Source: Plakobranchus ocellatus (Eukaryota > Mollusca > Gastropoda > Plakobranchidae). Taken from it: a DNA stretch of 20,494 bases. The stretch is from assembly GCA_019648995.1 (NCBI GenBank), contig BLXT01006120.1, forward strand, positions 46,610-67,103, in the 5' to 3' direction. Shown here in pieces: positions 9,970 to 20,100 of this stretch (its first letter is position 1; the number at the start of each line of letters is the position of its first letter). The notes beneath the pieces were generated by a model. The model was not told where the DNA came from, made no database searches, and saw only the letters and a list, made by a program, of their open reading frames with translations. A program made the position numbers and the translations under genes.

Positions 9970-10036
9970 ATCACTAAATGAGTTGGTGAAAAGTACACTT
10001 AATGTTTTTGCCGAACAAACTGACAGTTTGAAAGAG
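9970..10036 (+). CDS. Amphipathic-helix exon of the kinase-family gene
   Basis: This 67-bp exon runs from after TTCTGTGCAG to before GTAAAA. Its first base completes a Gly codon begun in the microexon, and it ends in phase 0. It encodes SLNELVKSTLNVFAEQTDSL followed by KE. Hydrophobic residues fall at heptad-like spacing (L, V, T, F, Q, L across a/d positions), which predicts an amphipathic helix or short coiled coil, perhaps for dimer contact (inference). The helix pattern continues across the next junction (LKE then LMVK), which supports the join to 12833-12910. The donor is weaker than the others (GTAAAA). Confidence 0.8.
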
Positions 10037-10278
10037 GTAAAACATTTCATTTTGAGTTATTTCTCTAACTGGTTTCCATAAAGAAATCAACTGTATCAAT
10101 TGTAATATATTCCAGTTGCATGAATGGCCAATGTAATAGTTCTTCACATTTTAGTTGTAAAAAAAAATGAAAGGCAGTCAGTTTATGAATGATTTCGTCT
10201 TTGCTGTTTAATGCACAATTTTAAGCGATAGGAATGTTTCGCAAATATGAGATATCAATTTTTTACATAAGTTAAATA

Positions 10279-10509
10279 CAGAGATGGGCACAAGTCCCCC
10301 CCAAAAAATCCTGAGGTAGTCGCATGGATGACGCAATCACCGAAGGTGGAAGAATTTGCTAGGAGGGGGTCTTGGGGCATGCACCCTTAGAAAATTTTTT
10401 AAATTGCTTGTCAAATGGAACATACCTGGTGTAATTTTATAATAAATTTCTTACTTAAAAAGAACAAAAATCTGGAATTCTGGAAGAATCTGGAGAATGC
10501 CCATCTCTG
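10279..10509. mobile_element. hAT-like MITE, 231 bp
   Basis: It begins CAGAGATGGGCAC and ends ATGCCCATCTCTG, an imperfect terminal inverted repeat of about 12 bp. The CAG...TGGGCA start is typical of many hAT families. The flanks share TAAATA (left ...GTTAAATA, right TAAATAAA...), a plausible but imperfect 8-bp hAT target duplication; a TA duplication is the alternative. The interior has GAGGGGGTCTTGGGGCATGC followed by an A/T run, with higher GC than the surroundings. It has no coding capacity. It lies in intron 4. Confidence 0.72.
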
Positions 10510-11294
10510 TAAATAAATTTGAAATTGAAAATTCACAGTGTAGCGTTTTGTCTTAAAAATTACATTTTAGCTCACTTGGCTGAGTCAAGCAGCCCCTAAA
10601 CCCTCTGTGAACTTAAAGGACTAAAACTTGGTTATAATGCACCGGCCGCACCTTGGGTCATCAATTAGTGCCAGTACTAGGCAGGTACCTGAACGGAGAT
10701 AAAAGCATTGTGCACACGCTAGCGCAATGGCCCACCGCAATCTTGTAACTAAATAGAAAATTCTCCTTCTTCGTATCACAATATCTTCAAAACTACTCAT
10801 TGTATCAACATTGTTTTTTTGTTTTAATTATTTTCTTTACATCTTGTCTAAAACCCGGTCATAGGTTGGGAATTCTATCATAATATCTGTGAGTGTGATA
10901 AATGCATTTCAGAAGTCTTTATATGTGAAATATTTCTACCTTTAATCTGGACTTGTTCAATTTAAATATTAATTATTAAAAAGCAGAATGTGTAATTTTC
11001 TTTGTAAAACATTTTTTCAAATCTATAAAAAAACATAAATTTGAGTGATGTAAGTTTTTTTTATGTTAGGTTTGTTATCTTTCTGTTTATTTTCCTCCTA
11101 TTCCATTCAGATATACTGTATTCATTTTACTGTAGACATAGAGTTAGATAGTGTTAGCCCTCCTTACCTTCATATTTTACTAGGAATCATTTTAAAACAT
11201 AAATTGTTTGTACACATATCACACAATTTAGACATACAAATAGCAACACAAAGACATGAGTTCCTGACGCCTTTGGGGCAAACATTGAAAAAGT
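10510..11294. other. intron 4 sequence with one GC-richer patch
   Basis: Bases about 10600-10760 are clearly richer in G+C and CpG than the surroundings (CACCGGCCGCACC, ACACGCTAGCGC), with no gene or named repeat recognised. The rest is AT-rich. Confidence 0.4.
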
Positions 11295-12050
11295 ATGGCT
11301 CACACTGGCATTAGGTTCAAGGTTAAGGAAATAAATTGCAACAAGAAGAAGGCTGTTTGGTTTTTAGTGAGACACAATCAGACATTGACAAACATGCGCA
11401 AAACATACACGAAACAGAGCAACTTCTTTCTTCCATTTCACACAAAGCCCTCACACCAAGAACAAGCCCAGTTGCCTCTACATAAGACACAGTACTTAAT
11501 AAACATAGAATTACACCACAGGCATATCATAGATCTTCGTAGGGAACCATTGTCACAAATACCTCCAACCAAATGTTTACACAGACCTCACAGAAACAAT
11601 CGTCAAACAAACACAAACTCTCACAAGCAATCTACTCCTCATTGATAAAGCATGCACCATCCAGATAACATTTAACGACCTTAACAATGCTTTCCATACT
11701 GTTCAAAATACCATATCTCACACAAAACCTATAGATCCTAGCTCTTTAACAGAAATACAAGCTGCAATAGACAATCACATGACAATTTACAGAAGAATTT
11801 TTCCTCACAAAGTCATTCCAAAACAACATTTACTTGAGAAACACTGCATTCCACATATTATAAAATACATGTTTGGGCTGGGCCTCCTAGGAAAGCAGGG
11901 AACAGAAAACAGCCACCAAATGATTGCAATTCACACACATAGAAAAACATCAAGCACATGGCTTTACAAATCATCCTAAGACACTGCACCACATATTAAC
12001 TGCACACCTTCTACAAATCGCACCTGCTCTCCGAGAGTAGGACAATAACT
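11295..12050 (+). mobile_element. Broken ORF of an unnamed, probably transposon-borne family
   Basis: The longest open part (about 11535-11979, +) encodes polar helical sequence and then a distinctive block: YRRIFPHKVIPKQHLLEKHC, followed by an IPHIIKYMFGLGLLG-KQGTE-SHQ string. From memory, this pattern (LEDH ... GFG/GLG.xGEQG.E..H) recurs in many uncharacterised invertebrate proteins that look like multicopy element products. I cannot give it a family name. Further pieces of similar character lie upstream to about 11330, including an AYH and a GNHCHKYL motif. The copy is broken, with a few interruptions, and has no visible splice borders. Ends, inverted repeats and target duplications were not found. 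It is inserted in intron 4 in the host gene's sense orientation. Confidence 0.55.
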
Positions 12051-12832
12051 GTGATATAATTAATGTTTATTAAACTGTGATAATTATAAAATTTATATAC
12101 TGTAATTTCATCTTCTATTTATTCTATCATAAATTATACATATTTGGATTATCAAGAATCAAAATCATTCATATATCACTATACAAGTGACAATTACAAC
12201 CCATTATCGGCACGATAAAAACATTTAGCCTGGTTATGAATGGTACCGGCAAAATTAGCAGTGATATATGAACAATTGGCTCTCTTGTAAAAAGTTTTCC
12301 ATCCAACCTAATGAAACTTGGTGAGTGCAAAAATAATTATTTATTAGTCTTTGTCTTAAAATTTCAAAAGCAATAAGGGACTCCAAATACACGCCCTTTC
12401 TATATATTTATAATGCAATTAATACATTATTTTATAACCTGATTGTACAAAGACTATTTGAGGTATTGTTTTCATTCTTTCTCATGCCTTATATTTGTCT
12501 TGCGCATTTTTATATCTATAACAAATTAGAGAACGCACTCATTTATCTTGTTCTACAATATCACAAAAGAAAGCCTATAAACATGATAAAATAGTGCAAG
12601 CATAGGGTCTGCATCGCGCCCACTGAGACAACCTTACCTTGCCAGCGCGGGCCGACTGAACTAAAATAGCGATAATGCCACACTGTGAGTATAAATGGGC
12701 TGAACTTCATATTTTAAGAGAAGAATTCAATCTGGAGGGTGCAGATTGAAAAACAATCATAATTAATAAAATGACAAAGACACTACAAACATATTATGTC
12801 AAATATTTGACGTACATCATGTCTTTCCCCAG
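12051..12832. other. 3' part of intron 4
   Basis: AT-rich with a short GC-richer patch at about 12605-12655 (GCATCGCGCCCACTG, CCAGCGCGGGCCG). It ends in the acceptor CATGTCTTTCCCCAG. No gene seen. Confidence 0.4.
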
Positions 12833-12910
12833 CTTATGGTCAAGCGTGCTACTGGAGATCAAAGTTACAAAGTAGATGGTGAAGCCATGCTCAACCACCA
12901 GCCTTTCTAA
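12833..12910 (+). CDS. Terminal coding exon of the kinase-family gene
   Basis: The exon follows the strong acceptor GTCTTTCCCCAG (AG at 12831-12832) and reads, in the phase required by the previous exon, LMVKRATGDQSYKVDGEAML plus NHQPF and the stop TAA at 12908-12910. The first residues extend the amphipathic helix of the preceding exon and the tail is polar. With this exon the visible C-terminal part totals about 270 residues: 39 kinase-domain, about 184 linker and about 47 helix plus tail. No prenylation, GPI or classical PDZ-binding motif is seen at the C-terminus. Confidence 0.8.
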   Translation, partial: LMVKRATGDQSYKVDGEAMLNHQPF

Positions 12911-14068
12911 AATAGCTAGCTCTTGGTTCTTTAAATCATTGCAATGTCTCTTTCATGGAGTACAACTACACATATGCTCTGCATTGAAAATATTTTTTAT
13001 GGAAACCCAGGCTGTGCTGCTTTTAACCATGTATGTATCTTGTTTGTTTTTTTTTCTTTATTTGTTTAAAAATGTTTAATATATTTAAGTAATGAATGTC
13101 TCAAAATCTGTATTAAAAGTTTTCTGACTCTTTACAATGCCTTTTAAAAAAATGGCTAGAGACTAATCTGTATGAGGCAGATGTCTCATAAAAATTTTTT
13201 TTTTAGAAAAAGAATTCAAAAGATGTTTTTTTTCCTTTAGTCAAAAAACTTTTTTTTTTCCGAAAAGTTAAAATTCTATATTTTGGATCAGAATCAATAT
13301 GACTATATGCACTTTTTATCATTGCTAAATTCACAGAAAGAAGTACAGACTGTTTTAATGATTGTAAACGATCTTCCATTCGCAACAGTCGCAATACATT
13401 TTAATAAATTCAATCAGTCCCACAGAACTTTCTATTTTTCATTGTCATTATTATAAACAACCTGAGAGAGTGTTTTCTTCATGCAAACAAAGTTATTCAA
13501 AGAGTGTCGTCTCTCAACTGTCTTACAATTCATAGCCTGGAAATCAATACTGCACAAACAGTTCAGAAAAAAAAAAAGAAGTTCTTCAAAAACAACATTA
13601 TGCAAAACTAACTAAAATATAGTAAAAATGCCAAAATGACATGCCCAACAATTCTGGTCTTCTACCACAATGCCACATTTCATTACAAATAGTGAGAAAG
13701 CTATTTAGTCCCTATGGAACTGATGTTTAGCTACTTATATCCAACAGCACAGTAACATAAGTTAATCAGAAGCAATTATTAGGCAATTCAATTAATCAGG
13801 GGAAATAATAATAGTTGTAAGAATCATCATAATCTTGTGATTTCAATGGACTTGCTCACCAAAAAAAACCAAACAAACAACAAATTAACAGCTAAACACA
13901 CTACAACCATTATGTATAAAAAAATTAAATATGAGACGTTTTAATCAGATAATATTCTGTCTATAGTGCTGACATTAGTCTTTTAATTTTTTTTCCTCCT
14001 CAGCCTAGCACTTGCTTAAGGAGTTTATAACTTAGTTTTAAAACTTTTTAATGTATACTTTAAATAAA
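12911..14068 (+). other. Putative 3' UTR of the kinase-family gene
   Basis: Non-coding, T-rich sequence follows the stop. Candidate poly(A) signals are ATTAAA at 13112-13117, AATAAA at 13403-13408 and AATAAA at 14063-14068. The last has a T-rich downstream element at about 14110-14126, so it is the most complete site. Which one is used cannot be told from sequence. An antisense open frame at 13203-13394 lies inside and is discussed as a finding. Confidence 0.45.
14063..14068 (+). terminator. Poly(A) signal AATAAA candidate
   Basis: Canonical hexamer about 1.15 kb after the stop codon, followed about 45 bp later by a T/G-rich stretch (CTTTTTTTTTGTTTTTCC). Inference only. Confidence 0.4.
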
Positions 14069-14153
14069 ATGCCATCACTTGTAACGTTCATTGAATTAAT
14101 TAAATTATGCTTTTTTTTTGTTTTTCCATGGCCAGCTTTCTAAGTTGAAACCA

Positions 14154-14435
14154 CTATATTCTTTCACCTCCTGTCCATTCACTGATTTCTTCAGGTGTGA
14201 GCATAATTCCTAGTCTTGGTCTGCCTTTCAAGGACTGCAGTATAGCATTGATGCCTTTCAACATTTCTCTGGAGATCTCTTTTGCTTGTATTCATCAACT
14301 GCCTCATATTTCTTTATGATAAGTAATGAAAGCTTGCCTCGATCTGCTGCCAACTTTATTTCCTAGCATAGTTCTTTACACTTTTTCGTATTTATGTCAT
14401 CGTATTCTCTTTTTTCTATTTCTTTCTTTCCTTAG
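14154..14435 (-). pseudogene. Decayed coding relic, family unknown
   Basis: On the minus strand, coding-like sequence ends at a stop at 14154-14156. The last part reads EMLKGINAILQSLKGRPRLG and then LTPEEISEWTGGERI. Upstream, in another frame, comes KLAADRGKLSLLIIKKYEAV followed by DEYK, with an in-frame stop at about 14363-14365 and further charged sequence (REYDDINTKKCKELC) to about 14432. At least one frameshift (near 14288) and one stop separate the parts. The amino-acid composition is protein-like and unlike the AT-rich surroundings. I do not recognise the family. It could be an old transposon product or a retrocopy of a host gene. Confidence 0.5.
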
Positions 14436-15542
14436 TCTTGTTGAATGTGATTTGAAATATCCATGTTGATTTATTCGCATTACCTTGGGGAAATTTTCTT
14501 CAGCATCATCAGTGATGATGCATTATTATCAGCCCTCTTCATTTGCATTTTGTTTCATATTATCAAGAGGACCAGAAAATGTCTTTTTTTTTTTTTTACA
14601 TATTCTTTGAATTCAGTCACAAAATAATATTTTCATGTAGAACCTCTTTGTGTGCATAAATCATTTATGGTAGTACTGGTACTCTTGAGACCAACATTGA
14701 ATGTGGTGTCACAAAAAATGTTTTGTGGAAAAATTAGACATTCAAAAAACCTTTTTCTATATTTTTATAGAACATAACAACTTGTTTGTTGATTGTAAGA
14801 AGTAGGCTATCAGACAATCTAGCCTCTCCAATCCTTTGTGAAAGAATCCGTATCTATTACATTAAGGACTCAGGCCTCCATAACCAGATTTATGACCCTT
14901 GTTCGTGCCACAGAATGTCTCGTTTTCTGATGTCATTACAGATGTAACACAGTACTTTTTTAATATTTGATTTCTTGTTTGTACTTTCCATTCAGAATCT
15001 GAGTTATAAGCAATTTGAATTCAGTAATTACATTTACATGACTGTAAATAAATTCATAATACTCCTGTAATTACAGATAAAAATATATAACCACAATTAT
15101 TTTTTCCTCTGGCTTAAAAAGAACTCTACAATATATATATATATATTTTTTTTTTTTATTATTGTACTTGTTAACAACTTCATTTTATTACAATTGCCAA
15201 AAAATTTCTGTGATATATTTTGATTTATATTATTTTACAATCAATTTACCAAACATTATATTTTTTTTTTTTATTTTATTGTTTTTATACCTAAAATAAT
15301 GTCCATATCCGTCCAAATAAAAAAAAAAGTGCTACGACATTTGAGAAAAAAATGTTTTGCCATACATGTATATGTTTTTTAATGCTAAATTATTGCTCTT
15401 TGCATGCTGAAAAAAGTGAATTATGATTTTACAAAATTAAATTAATGTACCAAAAATCGGCCTTTTTAAATTGCTTTTGCTTTGCTGTAATGTGGATGCA
15501 TTGCATAGAAATAGAATCTGTTTCTTGATATCATGAGAGATG
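14436..15542. other. Intergenic AT-rich sequence
   Basis: No gene recognised. It contains a T-run near 14585-14598 and an (AT)n tract followed by a T12 run at 15130-15157. Coding-like fragments may extend the relic leftwards on its strand to about 14480 but are too weak to claim. Confidence 0.4.
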
Positions 15543-16418
15543 AGAAGGTATTGAATTTTTATTTCCTATTGTAAGTTATTGAATATTTGTTTCCTGTCAT
15601 CTATAAATGTATAAGTATTGTCATGAACAATTTTGTGCTATCCAGTTATATGTCAAGCTGAACAACCCCTGTAACAAGTTCAGTGGAAATGTTATAATTC
15701 GAATTGCCAGGGAATGAACCCAAACTTCGAATTATGAGATTTCGAATTAGTAAAAGGGGCAAGATTAGGGGTCAAAGAAAACCACTAATTATTAAAGCTA
15801 CATTCGGCACCCCACTTTCCTCCTCTCACCCTAATTTTATCCCTCCCCTCTCTCACGTTGTTATTGATGGCACTCCCGGGGTATGCCAGCTTTGTTAAAA
15901 TAGTGATCGGCACTGTTTTGAGAATGGCGTGTGGAAGACAATTTTTCTGTGGCATTTTGTGGCGATGTGGTTTTTGAACTATGAGAATCAACTTTCTTTG
16001 ACTTGAATAATAAATTGGAACTTAACAAAGCCAAAGAAGAGAAACAAACCTCAGATCATAAAATGATAAATACTTCAATTTATGAGAAATTCGAATTATC
16101 GAACTTCAGTTTTTTAGGTTTTTTAGGCAGTTCTTTTAAATAGACTACAGAACAGAAATCACTGCAAGCTTTGAAGACATTATTAATCCAAAAGAAGAAC
16201 AATTTCAGAACTCTTTGATTTAAGAAGGTATTGGATTTTTATGTCCTGTTATCTGTTAATGTAAAAATTACTGTCAATGTCATGAATGGCCTTGTGGTAT
16301 CCTGTCATATGTTGAGCTGAACACCCCCTGTGACAAGTTGTTCTTTTAAATAGACTAAAGAACAGAAATTACTCCAAGCCTTGCCAAAAATTATGCAAGA
16401 GAAGAACAGTTTCAGAAC
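15543..16418. repeat. Tandem duplication, first copy split by an insertion
   Basis: Unit 2 is contiguous at 16224-16418: part A starts GAAGGTATTGGATTTTTAT and ends GTGACAAGTT, then part B starts GTTCTTTTAAATAGACTA. Unit 1 has part A at 15543-15680 (ending GTAACAAGTT) and part B at 16130-16212 (starting GTTCTTTTAAATAGACTA). The two parts are separated by 449 bp at 15681-16129. Part A of unit 1 also carries an extra internal stretch. Identity is roughly 75-85% by eye, so the duplication is fairly old. Confidence 0.8.
15681..16129 (+). mobile_element. pogo/Tigger-like non-autonomous insertion
   Basis: The insertion starts CAGTGGAAATGTTATAATTC at 15681. Near its right end it has TTCGAATTATCGAACTTCAG, an imperfect reverse complement of the start. 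The first ~115 bp align with the minus strand of 337-223, including TTCGAATTA subterminal motifs and a shared CCACTAATTATTA word. Comparison with the uninterrupted duplicate at 16333-16347 (CAAGTTGTTCTTTTA) places the borders precisely. No clean TA duplication remains at the borders, which is unexpected for this superfamily and may reflect decay. No transposase was found. Confidence 0.65.
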
Positions 16419-16738
16419 AGCATGATAACTTTCCTAGATTCTACAATCTACACATTCTTTAATATTGGCTGTCTGTCTTTCAGCAATCTCTCAACCATCT
16501 TATTATACCCATGGGTAATTCTATTATAGCCAGGCTAATAAGGTCAATATTATTACCCAAACAATTCATGCCAGAAAAGACTTGCATAAACATGGCAAGC
16601 TAAAAATATTAACCATTCAAATACTCTCATTTAATCCTTCCATAATGCCTGATTGTCTCTGGAATTTCTAGGCGCATCCACAGCTTATCTGGACTCCAGG
16701 TTATGATCTAACAACTTCCTGTAAACAATTTTTTGCAC
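16419..16738. other. Intergenic sequence between repeats
   Basis: A short inverted pair ATGGGTAAT (16511-16519) / ATTACCCA (16552-16559) lies in an AT-rich context. Nothing else recognised. Confidence 0.35.
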
Positions 16739-16750
16739 TTGCTAAAACCT
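16739..16750. repeat. Target-site duplication, left copy
   Basis: TTGCTAAAACCT, identical to 17175-17186 on the other side of the LINE fragment. Confidence 0.85.
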
Positions 16751-17174
16751 CTCTCTCTCTCTGTCGGCTCATCCGTTTCGGGACGTTGCCTCCTGAACTC
16801 TCCTGCGAAACGTCTCTCTGTCTGATGTTAATCTTCCTGCCTGGGATGTGCTTGTTTCCAACCATTCTTCAATGTCGTTCTCCCATCTCCTTGTAGGTCT
16901 GCCTTTTCCTCTCTTCCCTTTCATCTTTGCCTCCAATATATGTTTTTCAAGGGTTTGGTGGCGTTTGATATGCCCAAAGTATGCAAGTTTTAGTTTTTTT
17001 ATGCTCTGAAGAAGTATTGGAGTTTTAGTACCGATCTTTATTAACACTTCTTCATTTCTTATCTTCTCTGTCCAAGACATCCATAAAATTTTTCTGTAGC
17101 ATTTAATTCGAAAGCGGTAATCCTTTTGCTATCAGTTTTATTGATGGTCCACGCCTCACACCCATATGTTGCGG
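16751..17174 (-). mobile_element. 5'-truncated LINE (RTE-like) insertion
   Basis: The minus strand encodes the C-terminal end of a non-LTR reverse-transcriptase polyprotein. It begins with TYGCEAWTINKTDSKRI (about 17162-17112), then after one frameshift CYRKILWMSWTEKIRNEEVL (from about 17101) continues to a stop just below 16769. Characteristic features are YGCE.WT, WTEKI.NEEVL..IGT, YFGHIKRH.TLEK.IL and KGKRGKGRPTRRW. The element ends in a short (GA)n tract (16751-16762 as CT on +) instead of poly(A), as in RTE, CR1 and L2 clades. Only about 424 bp remain, so it is a dead-on-arrival copy. Identical 12-bp flanks mark it as one insertion by target-primed reverse transcription. The exact clade is uncertain. 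Confidence 0.88.
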
Positions 17175-17186
17175 TTGCTAAAACCT
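17175..17186. repeat. Target-site duplication, right copy
   Basis: TTGCTAAAACCT, identical to 16739-16750. Confidence 0.85.
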
Positions 17187-20100
17187 AGGCATCCCTAAAT
17201 CTAAACTAAGTAAACAAAGCTTAAAATAATTATAACATTGATGTAGATGATATATGTATCATTATCAAATAGATAAAAAAAAAACCTGAACATTTTATGG
17301 CCACTTAATACTATTGTTGTAACAAATTGAGCTCTAAATGACATGAAGCATTAAAAAACATGTAACTAATAGATTAACTGAAGTAAAAATCAGGGTGGAC
17401 TTGTGTAAATTTTTTTATTAATTTAAAACGTACAATTCTTAAATACCTTATACATCTTTATAATAATTGATATGCTATATCTACAATGATGAATCTGATT
17501 TCTCATTTATTTACTTTTGTGATAGGTACTACTGAATAAATGTATTAATGTATTGATCTGCAGCGAGTTCCAGGCTTTCATGAAAATTATATGTACAAAT
17601 ATGGTACGTGGGTAAAAAATAAAACTAAAACAAAAAATGTCTGTACTAGGAATATATCTTAATTTACTCACAATGTACAACATAAAAAAGGCATTTTAAA
17701 AGACAGCTCTGGAGGCGTTTGTGATTTCTGTTAAGATTTTCTCTCTTCTTTCTCCCTGTTCCCATTCTTGCTTTAGCTGATAATCAATTACACAGTTTGC
17801 TTATTGAACTCCTGAATACTGAACACCCTGCAAATGATATTATGAAAATTTAAAATAAAAAAAAAAAAAAAGAAGAAAAATTTGTGTGAATAATCATATT
17901 AATCACAAATTCTAACATCTCAAGTGCTTGTAAATATTTTATGATACAATATGATCAATTCAGCTTGTATCCCCTTCCAACCAATTCCCCAAAAGAAAAA
18001 GATAGGGAGGAAAACATTAGGAGAATTGCTTTGTGGTAAGGCATTTAAAAAAATGAAATTTCTTTCTTGCCCATTACACATAAGATCATAAGCCTACAAT
18101 AATAAACTATTAAGTACTTAATAGCACATTATCACGACACAATTAACATGAATATTGCTCTCAGTCACACACAAAAGTGAAAAGAAAATTGAATAATAGT
18201 ACAGCATCACATCATCTTGTCACAATCAACAATTGCTCTTAGTCAAATAGAAGATGAAGATAAAGTTCAACAATAGTTCAGCATCACATAATAATTGTAA
18301 CAAATAAAATGTTTACACATGACTTGGTAATAACTTTATGCAAACTTAAAATTTCTTTCCCTTTAAAACAAGCCTGTTCTTTAAAAGTTTCGGCAAAAGT
18401 AAAATAAAAAATGAAAAAATTTGTTAACTCAATGAACACAGTGAAAAAAAAATATGACACTTATGCAGCATTCACATATATTCAACTTCATGCTTTCATT
18501 TCAGAATAAGAATTTAAAAACCTTGGAGAGTCCATATCCACTCACTACTTAGACTATAATTCAATACAAAAATGTAAAATTCATTCAGAAAAAAATGCTT
18601 CTTCACTGATTTGCTTCATACTGAACCAGTATCTATGCAGTTGATCAATAATATTTGTATTTTAAAAAAAATGAATAAAACTTGGTACAAAGTTGTGCAT
18701 GGCAGAGCTAAATAACCTCTATACAGACATATTACTTTTCAATTATCTTGTTTGGGAATGCTTAAATACCATAGCTTCAACTCATCCAAAAAAAAAATGA
18801 TTAACAGGAAACCAATTTTGATTACAGCTGTCAAAAAAGAAATAAAAAAAATCCTGAAAAGAAGGCCAAAATCTAACTTTCCATGATAAAGAAACAGTGT
18901 CCTCCTCAGTCAGCAAGGAACAATTATTAACATTATTTGAAATACTTTACAATCTGCAAAAATATTAAAAAGTACTTCTTCACTCATACAATGCTGAGTG
19001 AGAGACAAACTTGGCAGTGCCATGAAAGAGGCAGTAAAAGAAAATTAGAGCAAAAAAGCTCAAATATTATAAAACTATTCATTTACGTGCAAAAATCAAG
19101 AAAAAAAATGTTGTTTTTTTTTTTAATAATAAATGCAACAATTCAGGCAAGTTATAAAATTAGCTTTCAAATGTGCCCACCCATCAGAAATGTTGCTAAA
19201 AAAAAAAGTGACAGCTCAACATTAATCAATAGCTGATGTTTCATCACTGCCATTATTATGAAATAAACTGTGTGCCCCTTCCCCTGAAGATTAAAACGCG
19301 TAAAACAACATGTGCAATATAATTTACCAATCCAAATTGAACTCTTTTATGAAATCACTAATATCAAATGTTTGAAGGACATAATTGAGTATAGAAAACA
19401 AAATATAAAAATTTTCAACTTAGACAACTTGAAGAAAATGATCAGCAATGCAGACTTAAAAGGATAAAAAAGTTTTTTTTTTAAACTAAGGTGTATGCAC
19501 TTTATTCTTCTATTTCACAAAAAATGATTTTTTCATCACTCACGTATTATGTTTATGACAATGATAACAAAACTCAATATTAGGCTGCAGCATGAACATG
19601 AGAAATACTTGTTGCATGGTCACAAATATAACATGGTAATATTAAAATATAACATTTTTTTTAAGCAATCAATTAAACTTTCACCTGAACCATAATTATT
19701 TCATAAACAAAACTGAAAACTATTGTTTTACATGATATACCAATTGGCAAAAACCAAATGTCCCTGTATTTTGATGATGGACACAGGAAAATAGGGTGGA
19801 ATCACTGTGATGGAGAGCTGATGTAAAAATAGAGCTAAGAAAACAAGAATACAAACATCCTTGGCTTTCATTTACACTGCTTTCATAAAAGAAGATGAGG
19901 CAAAAATCAATTTTATGTAGATTCAAATTGTAGAAAGGGTGAAGATACAAGGAGAATATGATATATTTTGATGGTTTTTTGTTTGTTTTTTTTTTTTTGT
20001 GGAAAAGGTGTGATGGGTGTAACTTTTAAAAGTGTACAATTTGTTAAGCTAAAAGAGAACAAAAATTGTAAAAAAGCATTTCCTCCTTTAGTTTCTCTCT

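Noticed and set aside
10568-10640. tRNA-like start (TAGCTCACTTGGCTGAG) suggesting a SINE head
   Set aside because: No B box (GGTTCRANNCC) follows at the right distance and no cloverleaf can be drawn.
15785-15991. Minus-strand open frame inside the pogo-like insertion
   Set aside because: No DDE or DNA-binding motif; it spans repeat sequence and looks like chance.
18937-19236. Plus-strand open frame of 99 codons near the right side
   Set aside because: Very Lys/Ile/Phe-rich as expected from AT-rich DNA, no splice context, antisense to the predicted 3' UTR.
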